Positions 10,759-19,923 of a DNA stretch of 64,000 bases are shown piece by piece. The notes under the pieces were generated by a model. That model worked only from the letters and a program-made list of their open reading frames with translations, had not been told where the DNA came from and did not search any database. Each line of letters opens with the position of its first letter. The first letter of the stretch is position 1. Made by a program: the position numbers and the translations under genes. The stretch is from an uncultured Shewanella sp. Lineage in GTDB: Bacteria > Pseudomonadota > Gammaproteobacteria > Enterobacterales > Shewanellaceae. The DNA lies in NCBI RefSeq assembly GCF_947501665.1, contig NZ_CANMWS010000026.1, positions 18,085-82,084 on the forward strand, given 5' to 3'.

Positions 10759-12513
10759 ATGAACCCATATAGCGCCCCTTTAGCAGATATGCAATTTTTA
10801 CTTGAGCGAGTCTTTAACGCCCAAAAAACCTGGCGCTCATTGCCAGCCATGGCCGATACGGTTGATATTGATACCGCTTTTGCCATTTTAAATGAGGCCA
10901 GCAAAATTAGCCGAGATTTAATTCACCCCATCAATCGCAGTGGTGATGAGCAAGGTGTTATTCATGAAGGCAATAAAGTTATTACTCCTGAAGGCTTTAA
11001 AACGGTATATAAAGAATATGCTGAAGGTGGCTGGATAGGTTTATGTGGTGATCCTGATTTTGGAGGCATGGGAATGCCAAAGATGTTAGGGGTGTTGGTC
11101 GATGAGATGGCTTATAGTGCTTCAAACGCATTTACTCTATATGGTTCATTAACCGCTGGAGCGGCATTATGCATTCATGCCCACGGAAGTGATGCGCTCA
11201 AGAATACTTATTTACCACCTTTGTACAGTGGAGAATGGGCTGGAGCGATGGGGATGACTGAACCACAATCGGGTTCAGACTTAAAAGGGATCCGTACTAA
11301 AGCCATTCCACAAGAGGACGGGAGTTATCACATTAATGGTAGCAAAATTTTCATTACAGGTGGTGATCATGATTTAACTGAAAATGTCATCCACTTAGTG
11401 TTAGCCAAACTACCTGAATCAAAAGGGATTTCATTATTTTTAGTCCCTAAGATTGCTTTAGATATGAATGGACAACTTGCTAACGAAAATGGTGTTACAG
11501 TGGGCGCCATTGAGCATAAAATGGGTCTTAAGGCGTCATCAACTTGTGTCATGAATTTTGATAATGCGAAAGGGTATTTGATTGGTGAGCCTAATCGCGG
11601 TTTAGCATGCATGTTTACTATGATGAATTATGAGCGTTTAGCGATTGGGATCCAGGGACTTGGTACATCGCAAGCTGCCTATCAAATGGCATCAGAGTAT
11701 GCTAAAGAGCGTTTACAGGGGGCTGCAGCAGGAGCATCGAGACAAGAACACAAGGATCCTATTATAGTACATGGCGATGTCAGGCGTATGTTGTTAAATA
11801 TAAAATGTCTAACTGAGGCTGGGCGGGCATTATCGGTTTATACCGGGCAACAACTTGATTTGGCAAAATATGCTGAAGGGGAAGTACAAATTAAAGCTCA
11901 ACAATATGTCGGTCTATTAACACCTGTGGCTAAGGCATTTTTAAGTGATCGCGGTTTGGATGCGGCTATTTTGGGTCAACAAGTCTTTGGGGGTCATGGT
12001 TATATTCGTGAAACTGGGATTGAACAATTAGTGAGGGACACTCGAATCGCACAAATTTATGAAGGCACTAATGGCATTCAAGCAATTGACTTTCTTGGGC
12101 GAAAAGTGATTGGTGATAATGTAGTGGCATTAAGACTCTTTATTGACGAACATAAAACTAATATCGAAAACATGTCTCAGGTGGCGCCTCATTATAAGCA
12201 ACGTGTCATTGAATTGTTGAGTCGCTTATTAGATAGTGCGCTACAAGTGAATGAAAATAAAACCCGTTACCCTGCATTAGTGAATGCTTGTGCTGTGGAC
12301 TTCTTAGATGCCTTTGGCTATATCCTGTACGGCTATTTTTGGCTAGCCATGGCCGATGCGGCTAATGGGCATAGTGATCCTCAATTTGAGTTGCAAAAGC
12401 AACATCTAATGCAATTTTATTTTGATAAAATGCTCGCAAAAGCAGACTTTCATTTAAGTCAAGTTAACGTGGGGGATAATGCGACTATGGCCATGCCTGA
12501 AACACTATTTTAA
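10759..12513 (+). CDS. Acyl-CoA dehydrogenase, FadE/DmdC-like long form
   Basis: 584 residues. It should catalyse FAD-dependent alpha,beta-dehydrogenation of an acyl-CoA in beta-oxidation or a related pathway. The family motif MGMTEPQSGSDL is present, and the catalytic-base region reads QIYEGTNGIQ, with Glu at about residue 435. GGHGYIRETGIEQLVRD precedes it. The length exceeds classical ~380-residue enzymes because of an extra C-terminal domain (from about 460), as in the DmdC-like group (methylmercaptopropionyl-CoA dehydrogenase) and related long-form dehydrogenases. It is a single gene with its own promoter and operator upstream and a shared terminator downstream. The substrate cannot be read from the sequence. 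Confidence 0.88.
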   Translation: MNPYSAPLADMQFLLERVFNAQKTWRSLPAMADTVDIDTAFAILNEASKISRDLIHPINRSGDEQGVIHEGNKVITPEGFKTVYKEYAEGGWIGLCGDPDFGGMGMPKMLGVLVDEMAYSASNAFTLYGSLTAGAALCIHAHGSDALKNTYLPPLYSGEWAGAMGMTEPQSGSDLKGIRTKAIPQEDGSYHINGSKIFITGGDHDLTENVIHLVLAKLPESKGISLFLVPKIALDMNGQLANENGVTVGAIEHKMGLKASSTCVMNFDNAKGYLIGEPNRGLACMFTMMNYERLAIGIQGLGTSQAAYQMASEYAKERLQGAAAGASRQEHKDPIIVHGDVRRMLLNIKCLTEAGRALSVYTGQQLDLAKYAEGEVQIKAQQYVGLLTPVAKAFLSDRGLDAAILGQQVFGGHGYIRETGIEQLVRDTRIAQIYEGTNGIQAIDFLGRKVIGDNVVALRLFIDEHKTNIENMSQVAPHYKQRVIELLSRLLDSALQVNENKTRYPALVNACAVDFLDAFGYILYGYFWLAMADAANGHSDPQFELQKQHLMQFYFDKMLAKADFHLSQVNVGDNATMAMPETLF

Positions 12514-12532
12514 GGACGATTTTATTACCTCA

Positions 12533-12570
12533 AAGATACTGACAGTTTTGTTTATTGTTGTCAGTATCTT
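12533..12570. terminator. Bidirectional terminator between convergent genes
   Basis: A 12-bp perfect stem (AAGATACTGACA / TGTCAGTATCTT) with a 14-nt loop lies between the stops of the acyl-CoA dehydrogenase (+) and dacB (-), and can serve both transcripts. Confidence 0.75.
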
Positions 12571-12601
12571 AACTTATTGTGGTAAATAGGAGAGGCTATT
12601 T

Positions 12602-14041
12602 TTATTGGGCGGCTAATAATTCAGTGAGTCGCACGTTAAAAGCGGGGCGTTTATTTTGCTTTGAAGGAGGTGAGATCCCATTTTCTAAACTGACAAAAAG
12701 GAATTGTTTACCTGATTGAGTGTTAATAAAGCCAGCTAAATTATCCACGCCTTTTAGTGTGCCTGTTTTTGCTATTACTCGTCCTTTGAGCCTTTTTAAG
12801 TTAAAGCCCTGGCGATGTTGCAGCGTACCTCTAATGCCTGAGATCGGTAGCGCTTGGATCAAATACTGAAATCGATGATCAGTAGCGATTAATTGCAGTA
12901 CAGATGCAAGTTGTGATGCGGTTATTAAGGTATATCGAGAAAGTCCTGAACCATCGATGATTGTTGCTTGACTTAAATCAATGCCAAGAAAGCGCAATTC
13001 AGCTTTTAATGCTTTTATACCTTGTTTAAATAAATCCTGTCCGTCGTATTTTTGCCCCATCTTCTTAACTAAACTGTCCGCAATAAAGTTATTAGAATCT
13101 GAGAGCATGATATCAAGTAGTTGGCTTAACGGTGCTGATGAATGGGTGGCAAGAGGTTGGAGAGGCTGAATATGGGTCTCTTTTTGGATAAATTGGCCTT
13201 TCAGTTCGATCCCTAAGGATGACATGACTTGGGCCAAAACTTGCTCTGCATATCGCTTTGGATCGGTAATCGCAATCTGTAATTTAAGTCCATTAGGTTT
13301 TGAAAAACAACCCGTGAGGTGAAATTGATTATCCGGCAGTGGAATGAGTTCAAGATCACAGTCTTTGTTATTAGGTGTATAAATAGCGTTACTGGTAATA
13401 TTAACAGGAATAACTTGTTCAAGGTGCAATTGGGCTGCTGCAATGGCTTTATTGGGAGTCAATTGGGCTTTAATACAGTTCTGGTCAATGGAATATTGAG
13501 ATAGGGGGGCGGCATAGCACAAAGGTAAATCTTCCCAACTCCAGCCTGGTGCACGCCAGTTATTTTTATTTTCATCTTTACTGACTAAATAAACATCGCC
13601 AGTGATTGTTGTCAGCCCCATTTTTTTAACGGCTTCAAATAGTAAATAGACATCCTGCTGCGTTAGGCTAGGATCGCCATCAAAAGCAATGAAGAGGTCG
13701 CCATTGAGCTTTCCTTGAATAATGGGGGCATTGCTATAAATAACCGTTTTAAAGGTAAAGTCAGCACCAAAATAGGAATTCGCTGCAACAGCAGTAAGCA
13801 GCTTCATTGTGCTTGCAGGGAGAAAATATTGGCGAGTATTTTTTTTAAATAACACTGACGAATGAGATTGAGTATTTGATGCGATCTCTTGTACCCACAC
13901 GGCAGTTTGTGAGCTAATGGGTATAATCTTGTTAATTTGTGCTGATAACGATTCTTTTGCAAGGGCTGGGACAGTGAACATACTCGTTAATAGGATGGCA
14001 CTGGCCAGTTTGCATGTAAATACGGATGTTTTTTTTATCAT
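12602..14041 (-). CDS. dacB: D-alanyl-D-alanine carboxypeptidase/endopeptidase (PBP4)
   Basis: 479 residues with an N-terminal signal peptide ending near ALAKE. This periplasmic low-molecular-weight class C PBP trims and cleaves peptidoglycan crosslinks. All three penicillin-binding motifs are visible: SxxK as S77-T-M-K80, SxN within SDSNNFIADSL, and KTG within AKTGTLKGVDNLAGF. Length matches E. coli DacB (477). A small membrane-protein gene lies 21 bp upstream on the same strand, probably in the same transcript. Confidence 0.93.
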   Translation of the reverse strand: MIKKTSVFTCKLASAILLTSMFTVPALAKESLSAQINKIIPISSQTAVWVQEIASNTQSHSSVLFKKNTRQYFLPASTMKLLTAVAANSYFGADFTFKTVIYSNAPIIQGKLNGDLFIAFDGDPSLTQQDVYLLFEAVKKMGLTTITGDVYLVSKDENKNNWRAPGWSWEDLPLCYAAPLSQYSIDQNCIKAQLTPNKAIAAAQLHLEQVIPVNITSNAIYTPNNKDCDLELIPLPDNQFHLTGCFSKPNGLKLQIAITDPKRYAEQVLAQVMSSLGIELKGQFIQKETHIQPLQPLATHSSAPLSQLLDIMLSDSNNFIADSLVKKMGQKYDGQDLFKQGIKALKAELRFLGIDLSQATIIDGSGLSRYTLITASQLASVLQLIATDHRFQYLIQALPISGIRGTLQHRQGFNLKRLKGRVIAKTGTLKGVDNLAGFINTQSGKQFLFVSLENGISPPSKQNKRPAFNVRLTELLAAQ

Positions 14042-14062
14042 ATTTTAGAATTATAAACTGAA

Positions 14063-14233
14063 TTATGCATCTTGATCCTTATCGTCTTTTTCCATCATTC
14101 GAAATAATTGTAATGTGATAAAAAGAACCAAAATGAGAAAGAGTGGAAATAAGAAAATACCCAAAATGGATTTAAAATGAAATAATCCCCAGGCGGCTAA
14201 GAGAGAAATCAGTATCGTGATAAGCGCTTTCAT
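14063..14233 (-). CDS. Small inner-membrane protein (56 aa), upstream of dacB
   Basis: A short frame starting MKALITILISLLAAWGLFHF and ending in the acidic tail EKDDKDQDA. The middle is strongly hydrophobic, with one or two membrane spans (about residues 3-17 and 22-44). It lies 21 bp upstream of dacB on the same strand, which argues for a real gene cotranscribed with dacB. The ribosome-binding site is weak. No family is recognised. Confidence 0.5.
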   Translation of the reverse strand: MKALITILISLLAAWGLFHFKSILGIFLFPLFLILVLFITLQLFRMMEKDDKDQDA

Positions 14234-14508
14234 AATGGTGTGCTATTTCTTGTGAGAGTATTCAAGGTGAATGCTTAATCTCTTATAATACAGTTTACTT
14301 CAAAAGTGAATATTTTTGAGGTATAGAAAAATAATTTCTTAAAAATTTGTTTCTTTCATGAAATTAATGGGTAATTGTTTGCTTTATGAAGCATAAAGGT
14401 GGGTATAGGTAAGTAACATTGTTTCTAATGTGAGGGGGCATTTTTGTGGTGAAAATGTTTTTACACAAGATTAAAATGAGTCGCCCAAACGCTTCAAATG
14501 GTAAATTG

Positions 14509-14547
14509 GCCCAATTTGAGTCTATAGATTGACTCAAATTGATGGGC
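14509..14547. terminator. Hairpin downstream of the YbhK-like gene
   Basis: Inverted repeat with a 10-bp core (AATTTGAGTC / GACTCAAATT), extended after a 3-nt bulge by GCCC/GGGC. It lies 33 bp after the minus-strand stop at 14580. There is no good U-tract, so termination is likely but not certain. The rest of 14234-14508 shows nothing else. Confidence 0.45.
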
Positions 14548-14579
14548 TAATGGCTTTTAGTTGTGATAATGATAAAAAG

Positions 14580-15494
14580 TTAAGAGGCTTGTGAGGTTCT
14601 ATCTTTAATACTGACCATGTTAGACAGCGCATCAACTAAGGCTAATCTGTCATGTAAGCCGACATGATGTTTACTTCTTAGTGGGTAAAAATAAGTATTG
14701 TGTTTTTGCGTAGGAATGTTAGCGTGACAAAGCACTTTATCGACAATTTTAATACCGAGTAATTGATGACACCATTCTAACTTATCTTTTATATTGCAAT
14801 TACTTATTGGTGATGGTTCTTTGGTGAGATTATCAATAAGAATAATCTCAGCGTTTGATTGGGTGAGCGCCTCAGCAAATTGTGGTAATAAAAGAGGTGG
14901 CATGATACTGGTTAAAAAACTACCTGGGCCTAATATGATCAGTTCAGCTTCTTTCACGGCCTCGCAAGCTTCTGCGGTAACAGATACTTGAGGTTCGAGT
15001 GATAGAGCAATAGGTGTATCAGCCATATTATCAACATTTAACTCACCTAAAACACGATTTCCAGATGCTTCTATCGCAACAAGGTGTGTGGGGTGCTCAG
15101 ACATCGGGATCACTTTTGTTTCTATCTTAAGTAATCGACGAATTAAATTGACGGCTTCTAGTGGTCGGACACATAATTCATCCAGAGCGAGTAAAATAAG
15201 ATTGCCTAAATTATGTCCTGATAATTCCATTTCCCCTGTAAATCGATATTCAAATAATAACGTTCCCATTGAAGGACGTTCTGCTAATTCAGAGAGGCAA
15301 TTGCGTAAATCTCCCCAAGCAATACAATCTTGGTCGGCGCGAAGACGGCCAGTAGAGCCACCATTATCAGTTGTTGCGACGATCCCTGTGAGGCGGTCGC
15401 CTAAAAAAGAAAGAGATGATAGGACACGCCCCAGTCCGTGACCTCCACCAATAGCGACAACATGATTAAAGCGATTGAGTGCATTATGTTTCAT
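14580..15494 (-). CDS. ybhK: YvcK/YbhK-family (CofD-like) protein
   Basis: About 304 residues. The N-terminus has a Rossmann-like nucleotide-binding signature (VVAIGGGHGLGRVL), followed by ATTDNGGSTGRLR and the middle motif LIILGPGSFLTSI, typical of the family formerly called UPF0052. B. subtilis YvcK binds UDP-sugars and affects cell-wall and central-carbon metabolism; the gammaproteobacterial YbhK role is poorly defined. The ATG at 15494 is preferred because AAAAGG lies 10 nt upstream; a TTG three codons earlier is the alternative. Confidence 0.85.
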   Translation of the reverse strand: MKHNALNRFNHVVAIGGGHGLGRVLSSLSFLGDRLTGIVATTDNGGSTGRLRADQDCIAWGDLRNCLSELAERPSMGTLLFEYRFTGEMELSGHNLGNLILLALDELCVRPLEAVNLIRRLLKIETKVIPMSEHPTHLVAIEASGNRVLGELNVDNMADTPIALSLEPQVSVTAEACEAVKEAELIILGPGSFLTSIMPPLLLPQFAEALTQSNAEIILIDNLTKEPSPISNCNIKDKLEWCHQLLGIKIVDKVLCHANIPTQKHNTYFYPLRSKHHVGLHDRLALVDALSNMVSIKDRTSQAS

Positions 15495-15641
15495 GAATGC
15501 CAAGCCTTTTGTGTGTTTAAGTTGTTTTTAAAACATAAAGAAAACACATTATACATGTTTGTTCGATGTTTTAGCGATGTAATCTTCACTAAGCTAGCAT
15601 ATAATGGGCTGTGTTTGTCTATTTATTAATGAAATAGGTTA

Positions 15642-15846
15642 GGGTCTGTTGATCTTTAGTGGTTAATGATGTTCGAGATAAACGTGTTTTAATCGCGGCT
15701 GGAGGATTAATACTTAGTGGCCTAAGCCCTATCTTTAAACTAAGCGGCTAAAAAATGAAACAATAGAATAGCTATAGGGACAAACTTTGCGTTTATTACG
15801 GAGCCACTAACTGATGTAAAAATCATGACTAAAGATCAACGAGCCC
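15642..15846. mobile_element. 205-bp MITE with ~20-bp terminal inverted repeats and TA target duplication
   Basis: The left end reads GGGTCTGTTGATCTTTAGT and the right end, inverted, GGGCTCGTTGATCTTTAGT. TA dinucleotides flank both ends (15640-15641 and 15847-15848). The interior has no useful frame. Size, inverted repeats and TA duplication fit a non-autonomous element mobilised by an IS630/Tc1-mariner-type transposase. It ends 10 bp before the Shine-Dalgarno of the downstream Bax-like gene. Confidence 0.75.
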
Positions 15847-15867
15847 TAAGTTAAGTAAGGAGTTGTG

Positions 15868-16695
15868 GTGAAAACAGGAAAACTTGGACGTATTACAATT
15901 GTATTGGGCTGTGTCATTATTTTGTTTATTATAGTGCGCCTCATGGTGATCCCTTCACTGTTAACCCAAGAAGTGGGGAGTCAACATCTTGAAAAAAATA
16001 TCATGCCAGCTTCCAAAGTCCCAGATTTTGCTAAATTAGGGACGATCAGTGAGAAAAAAAGAGCTTTTTTTGATTATTTAAAGCCGTTAGTGCATCAGCA
16101 AAATGCGATCATTAGTGATGAGCGTTTGTTTTTATTCTCTATTCGTTCTGAGCTTTTGCAAGATAGGGAGCTTACTGCTGCTGAAGAGTTTAGGTTAAAT
16201 CAGATAACAGAAAAATATCAATTTACTCTGCGAAGTTTAAATCCGGCAATCATTAATACCTTATTAGAAAGGGTGGATACGATCCCTGAACCCCTTGTGC
16301 TTATTCAAGCAGCTAAAGAATCAGGCTGGGGGAGTTCACGTTTTGCGAGGGAAGGCTTTAACTTTTTTGGACAATGGTGTTATAAAAAAGGCTGTGGTTT
16401 AGTGCCGAGATCGAGAACTCAAGGCCTTTCTCATGAAGTGGCTGTTTTTTCAAGTGTTGAGGGATCTGTTGCTGCCTATATGAGAAATTTAAATACAAAT
16501 GCCGCTTATCAGCTACTTCGTAAAATTAGGACTGATTTGCGGGCTCAAGGGAAGGTGCCAACGGCAAATCAATTAGTCTATGGATTAGTTAATTACTCTG
16601 AGCGTCAACAAGCATATATCAATGAGCTATTAAGTTTATTGAAACATAATAAAAAGTATTTAGTGGAAAATTATGAACACAAACCTGCTGTCTAA
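15868..16695 (+). CDS. Bax-like membrane-anchored glucosaminidase
   Basis: About 275 residues. An N-terminal membrane anchor (roughly residues 8-28) precedes a Bax/mannosyl-glycoprotein endo-beta-N-acetylglucosaminidase (GH73-like) domain. Visible motifs are LVLIQAAKESGWGSSRFA, with the probable catalytic Glu in AKESGWG, and FNFFGQWCYKKGCG. It should cleave peptidoglycan glycan strands in the periplasm. Two GTG codons are possible starts; 15868 is best spaced (5 nt) from AAGGAG at 15857-15862. The coding sequence overlaps the next gene by 23 bp, suggesting translational coupling. A MITE sits immediately upstream and must contribute or displace the promoter. Confidence 0.83.
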   Translation: MKTGKLGRITIVLGCVIILFIIVRLMVIPSLLTQEVGSQHLEKNIMPASKVPDFAKLGTISEKKRAFFDYLKPLVHQQNAIISDERLFLFSIRSELLQDRELTAAEEFRLNQITEKYQFTLRSLNPAIINTLLERVDTIPEPLVLIQAAKESGWGSSRFAREGFNFFGQWCYKKGCGLVPRSRTQGLSHEVAVFSSVEGSVAAYMRNLNTNAAYQLLRKIRTDLRAQGKVPTANQLVYGLVNYSERQQAYINELLSLLKHNKKYLVENYEHKPAV

Positions 16696-17326
16696 ATGTA
16701 TTATACCAACACGTTTATTATTGAGTTGCCTGATATTCGTTCAAATGAGTGTGTTTGCGGCACCATTCTCACTGGAGTATCAAGGTTTTTATCAACGATT
16801 AAAAAAAGTAAACTTGGGCCATTTTCAATTAATTGAAATGGCTTTTTTAGTTCCAAATAAGACATTATGTCGAATTAAAAGTGGCAACATTGCGACAGAG
16901 AAACACATTTATCCTTTAACCTATAATGATGATCAACAATTATATTTGCCTTTTGATGCTCAATTGAAGAGAGATAGGGCGCTGATCAATATGGATATTG
17001 AAGGTAATGCCAGAGACTGTCGCATCATGATGCAAATTAGAGGTAGGCAGCTTAAAAGTAGCTACAAAGCAACTGAAATGAAGCAAATACAAAATGAAAT
17101 GAATAGATTATTAAAAAGTCTTCAAGGTTTTCCAATGAAATATTTTTATCAACCCATTACAGGGGTAAATATTGAATTTGATGAACCAACACAAGTGACG
17201 ATTGATGATATTCAAGTTTATATTGGAAAACAGTTTCATTTAGGCTCTAAAACAATCGAACAGTTATCTCAAGTATCATTTAGCCACAAACCTAAGCTTA
17301 TTAGCCCTTGGCTCGAGGAGCGTTAA
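16673..17326 (+). CDS. Exported DUF2987-type protein
   Basis: 217 residues with a signal peptide (cleavage probably near VFAAPF). The body begins FSLEYQGFYQRLKKVNLGHF and resembles the DUF2987 family found mainly in Shewanella and relatives. No function is known and no catalytic motif is visible. Overlap with the Bax-like gene suggests a joint periplasmic or cell-wall context. The assignment comes from recalled family character. Confidence 0.7.
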   Translation: MNTNLLSKCIIPTRLLLSCLIFVQMSVFAAPFSLEYQGFYQRLKKVNLGHFQLIEMAFLVPNKTLCRIKSGNIATEKHIYPLTYNDDQQLYLPFDAQLKRDRALINMDIEGNARDCRIMMQIRGRQLKSSYKATEMKQIQNEMNRLLKSLQGFPMKYFYQPITGVNIEFDEPTQVTIDDIQVYIGKQFHLGSKTIEQLSQVSFSHKPKLISPWLEER

Positions 17327-17340
17327 TATCAAACAATCAG

Positions 17341-17371
17341 TCATAATCCTTCAATAATTTAAGGATTATGA
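17341..17371 (+). terminator. Hairpin after the DUF2987-type gene
   Basis: Perfect 11-bp stem TCATAATCCTT / AAGGATTATGA with a 9-nt loop, 14 bp after the stop. No U-tract follows, so it may terminate weakly or serve as a 3' stabiliser. Confidence 0.45.
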
Positions 17372-17442
17372 CGAATAAAATCGCTACCTACATTCTAATT
17401 ATGTTATAAATAGAAACATAACAAACCCACGTCTTCAGCAAG

Positions 17443-17750
17443 ACACACAGCCTAATCGTCGCAATGGCACCAGTCAAAAACCGTAAACACCTTGCAACTC
17501 AGCTTATTAAGAAACATCAAATTGATGAAATATGTCGCATCAAAGCATCAAAAAGCCTTTATGGCTGATTTAAAACTTGTTTATCGAGCCGTTATGAAGG
17601 AACTGCCGAGATAGCACTGGATGAACTTGAGGCTAAATGGGGTAATGATTATCCATTGTTATCAACGCTTGGCCTCGAAAGTGGGATAACTTATCGTACT
17701 ACTTTAAGTATCCAGAGCATATACAACAGCGTCAACTCATTATCCCCCTA
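17443..17750 (+). pseudogene. Remnant of an IS256-family transposase
   Basis: Short pieces in shifting frames match the order of an IS256 (mutator-type) transposase. They are RRNGTSQK, then LIKKHQIDEI, then KAFMADLKLVYRA, then LDELEAKWGNDYPLL, then FKYPEHIQQR. Stops and indels separate them and large internal parts are missing. It is a dead relic lying between two complete genes. No ends or target duplication could be found. Confidence 0.7.
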
Positions 17751-17801
17751 TGTATCCTGACTTCCATACCAACAAGAAAAAGAAAGTGGAAAGAGCCCTA
17801 T

Positions 17802-19487
17802 TTAATTGATTGGTGTTAACTGAAATGTATTTTGGAAGGATTGATAACCATACCAGGTTGATGTATCTCTTTTTCCTCTGCCACTTCCCCAAGTACATTT
17901 AGCGTGAATTTTTTCTTTTTTCCATTTGTAGTAAAGTCCGCCGCATATTTCCAGCTTGTCATAGCCTAGGCTGGCTTGAGTGTCGCGAATACTTCGGCTG
18001 GTTGACCAAACATAAAAATTACGGCCTTCAAAGGTACTTCTGGCTTGGTTAGAGGGTGATTCCACCTTGGTATAGCAGGAGCTATTGCTCTTTACATCAG
18101 GTGAAGGCATTTTAAACAACGCCGCCATTTCAGAGTATGCTGTGGAATTGGATATATTCGAGATGCACAGGGATGCGACGGTGTTAGATTCTGATGTGGC
18201 AAAACTCATTCCTCCCGTAACAGAGGTCGTGTTTGATGAGCCTATTTGGGTAGTGCCGCTGATTGATTCAGTCAGTGATGTGGTATATGAAGACGTACTG
18301 CAGTTAGTTTGTGTAGCAGGAGATGACTCTACAAAGCCTAGCCCATCATAGGATTGAAGCACATTGTTACAATTATAGCTGCTGTTACATATTTCCAGCC
18401 CGCCATCTGTCGGGGTGAAAAGATAACCGCAGGTGGGGTTACCCGGCCTATGATATCTTAATACGCTGTGCAAACCATATTCGGTTGCAAACCAGGAGCG
18501 CTGGTTCTTATCATCATGCGTATAGGCATTATCCATTGCCAGCGTTGCGGATACTTTTACAATATGGAAGTCAGTGTCGAGATCTTCAGAATATACGGTA
18601 TAGGTGTAGACATAAACGCTATAGCGGCTATTGGGGTAGTCAGATGCGATGCTGGCGCAATTGGATGTGTTTAGCTCATCACAGCTATAATAATCGTCGT
18701 CATAATAAATTCGATAAATATCGGTGCTTGATTGTGGAGTGACGATATTATGTATCAGATTACCATCATCGACTTCGTTAGTGGTTTCTACAGGCTTGAG
18801 TAGCGTTTCTCCTTGCTCTGTGGTGATCTGTTTGGGGCTATTACTGTTAGCGGCAAGATCCTTTAGCTCATTGATGTTAAGTACTGCAGCTGAGGTGGGG
18901 CTGCTTGCTTGTTTGATTTCAGCAATTAAATCTTCAATCGAGTGAGCGATGGCTTGTCTATTTAATTCCGTAATAAAGTCACTATCGCCGACAGTCTCTG
19001 TAGAGGGAATTTCATGCCGATGGTTGGTCCAAATAGGTATTTCGTCTACCAAACGTAATTCTCGCCATGTAAGCGTATCCAGTCCAACTGCATAGATATC
19101 GGAAAAGCCCAAATGAGCCATCAGCTTATTGGTATGTTCACCGTCGGCTTGTATGAGAGTGACAGGTTTACCCTGATTCAGTACGGTTTTAATGAAAGCC
19201 TCATTCAGACTACTGGACAAAACGTCATCAATATGTTCCCCACCAATAAAGATAGCTGCAATATCTGTATCTGATGATAAATCCTCCGAAGTACTGTATA
19301 GGGTGAATTTCTCTGAGAGTAGTTCTGAAATATCTGTATCGGTGGTTTCTGTGCCGAGGTAAACAACATTCAGGCTTTCGGTGCTATCCGAACTTGAGCT
19401 ATTGTCATTGCAGCCAAGTAGGTTACTAAGGCTAAGGTTTATTAGTGATAGCCAGAGAAAAGTATTGAGGCGAGACATTTTTTTCAT
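17802..19487 (-). CDS. Exported lipoprotein, possible beta-pore-forming protein
   Basis: 561 residues with a lipobox (LSNLLGC) after a signal peptide, so it is probably lipid-anchored. The N-terminal third has alternating hydrophobic strands (NVVYLG, TDIAAIFIGG, GKPVTLIQADGE). The C-terminal half is rich in Ser, Thr and Gly and contains an amphipathic TTSLTESISGTTQIG / SVTGGMSFATSES pair, like the membrane hairpin of beta-barrel pore formers. The layout resembles the leukocidin-like protein at 29466-31001. AAGGA lies about 8 nt upstream of the chosen ATG. No family is firmly recognised; the toxin idea is inference. Confidence 0.55.
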   Translation of the reverse strand: MKKMSRLNTFLWLSLINLSLSNLLGCNDNSSSSDSTESLNVVYLGTETTDTDISELLSEKFTLYSTSEDLSSDTDIAAIFIGGEHIDDVLSSSLNEAFIKTVLNQGKPVTLIQADGEHTNKLMAHLGFSDIYAVGLDTLTWRELRLVDEIPIWTNHRHEIPSTETVGDSDFITELNRQAIAHSIEDLIAEIKQASSPTSAAVLNINELKDLAANSNSPKQITTEQGETLLKPVETTNEVDDGNLIHNIVTPQSSTDIYRIYYDDDYYSCDELNTSNCASIASDYPNSRYSVYVYTYTVYSEDLDTDFHIVKVSATLAMDNAYTHDDKNQRSWFATEYGLHSVLRYHRPGNPTCGYLFTPTDGGLEICNSSYNCNNVLQSYDGLGFVESSPATQTNCSTSSYTTSLTESISGTTQIGSSNTTSVTGGMSFATSESNTVASLCISNISNSTAYSEMAALFKMPSPDVKSNSSCYTKVESPSNQARSTFEGRNFYVWSTSRSIRDTQASLGYDKLEICGGLYYKWKKEKIHAKCTWGSGRGKRDTSTWYGYQSFQNTFQLTPIN

Positions 19488-19535
19488 GGAACTAGTCCTT
19501 TAGTGAATAAATAGCTTTTATTTTGTCATGCTGTT

Positions 19536-19679
19536 TTAGGCTTTAGTGTATAAGGCGTATTTTTCGAGAAGTGCGACATTCTCACCGTGGCAATTGGATG
19601 AGAAACCTTCTCTAACAAACAAGCCAATACCTAAACCATTAAGATCAACAACTGGGCGTGTAATAAGTAGTATAAACAT
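19536..19679 (-). CDS. Possible small hypothetical protein (47 aa) or gene fragment
   Basis: A frame starting MFILLITRPVVDLNGLGIGL and running through FSSNCHGENVALLEKYALY. GGAAAAAAGA precedes the ATG. It lies 48 bp upstream of the lipoprotein gene on the same strand. The sequence looks protein-like but may be the tail of a degraded gene, given the IS relic just beyond it. No family recognised. Confidence 0.3.
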   Translation of the reverse strand: MFILLITRPVVDLNGLGIGLFVREGFSSNCHGENVALLEKYALYTKA

Positions 19680-19827
19680 TCTTTTTTCCATAAAGCCTAA
19701 TATTTGGTCATATTGACCTCTTTTTTACCCCCAAAGCCAAAATGAAATGCACATGGACTCACATTTCAACTTAATATGAAATAAGCATAATATTTCGTGT
19801 TGAGTTATTTAATAAGGGTTTTATTTC

Positions 19828-19923
19828 ATGGGTGGTAAACATCTAACTCAGAAAGAGCGGTTTTACATAGAAAAACGCTTAGCCTGTAATGGGTTAAATC
19901 TGCTCAGCCGCCGATATTGTTAA
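19828..19923 (+). pseudogene. N-terminal fragment of an IS30-family transposase
   Basis: The ATG opens MGGKHLTQKERFYIEKRLAC, the helix-turn-helix start typical of IS30 transposases. A frame change follows (SAADIVK in the next frame fits the second helix), then the sequence passes straight into the modF remnant. Only about 30 codons survive. The insertion, or a deletion from it, probably removed the 5' end of modF. Confidence 0.65.

Noticed and set aside
10747..10763. AGAATGTTGT upstream of the acyl-CoA dehydrogenase, resembling the start of a Ter site
   Set aside because: The essential AACTAA half is absent and the segment includes the gene's own start.
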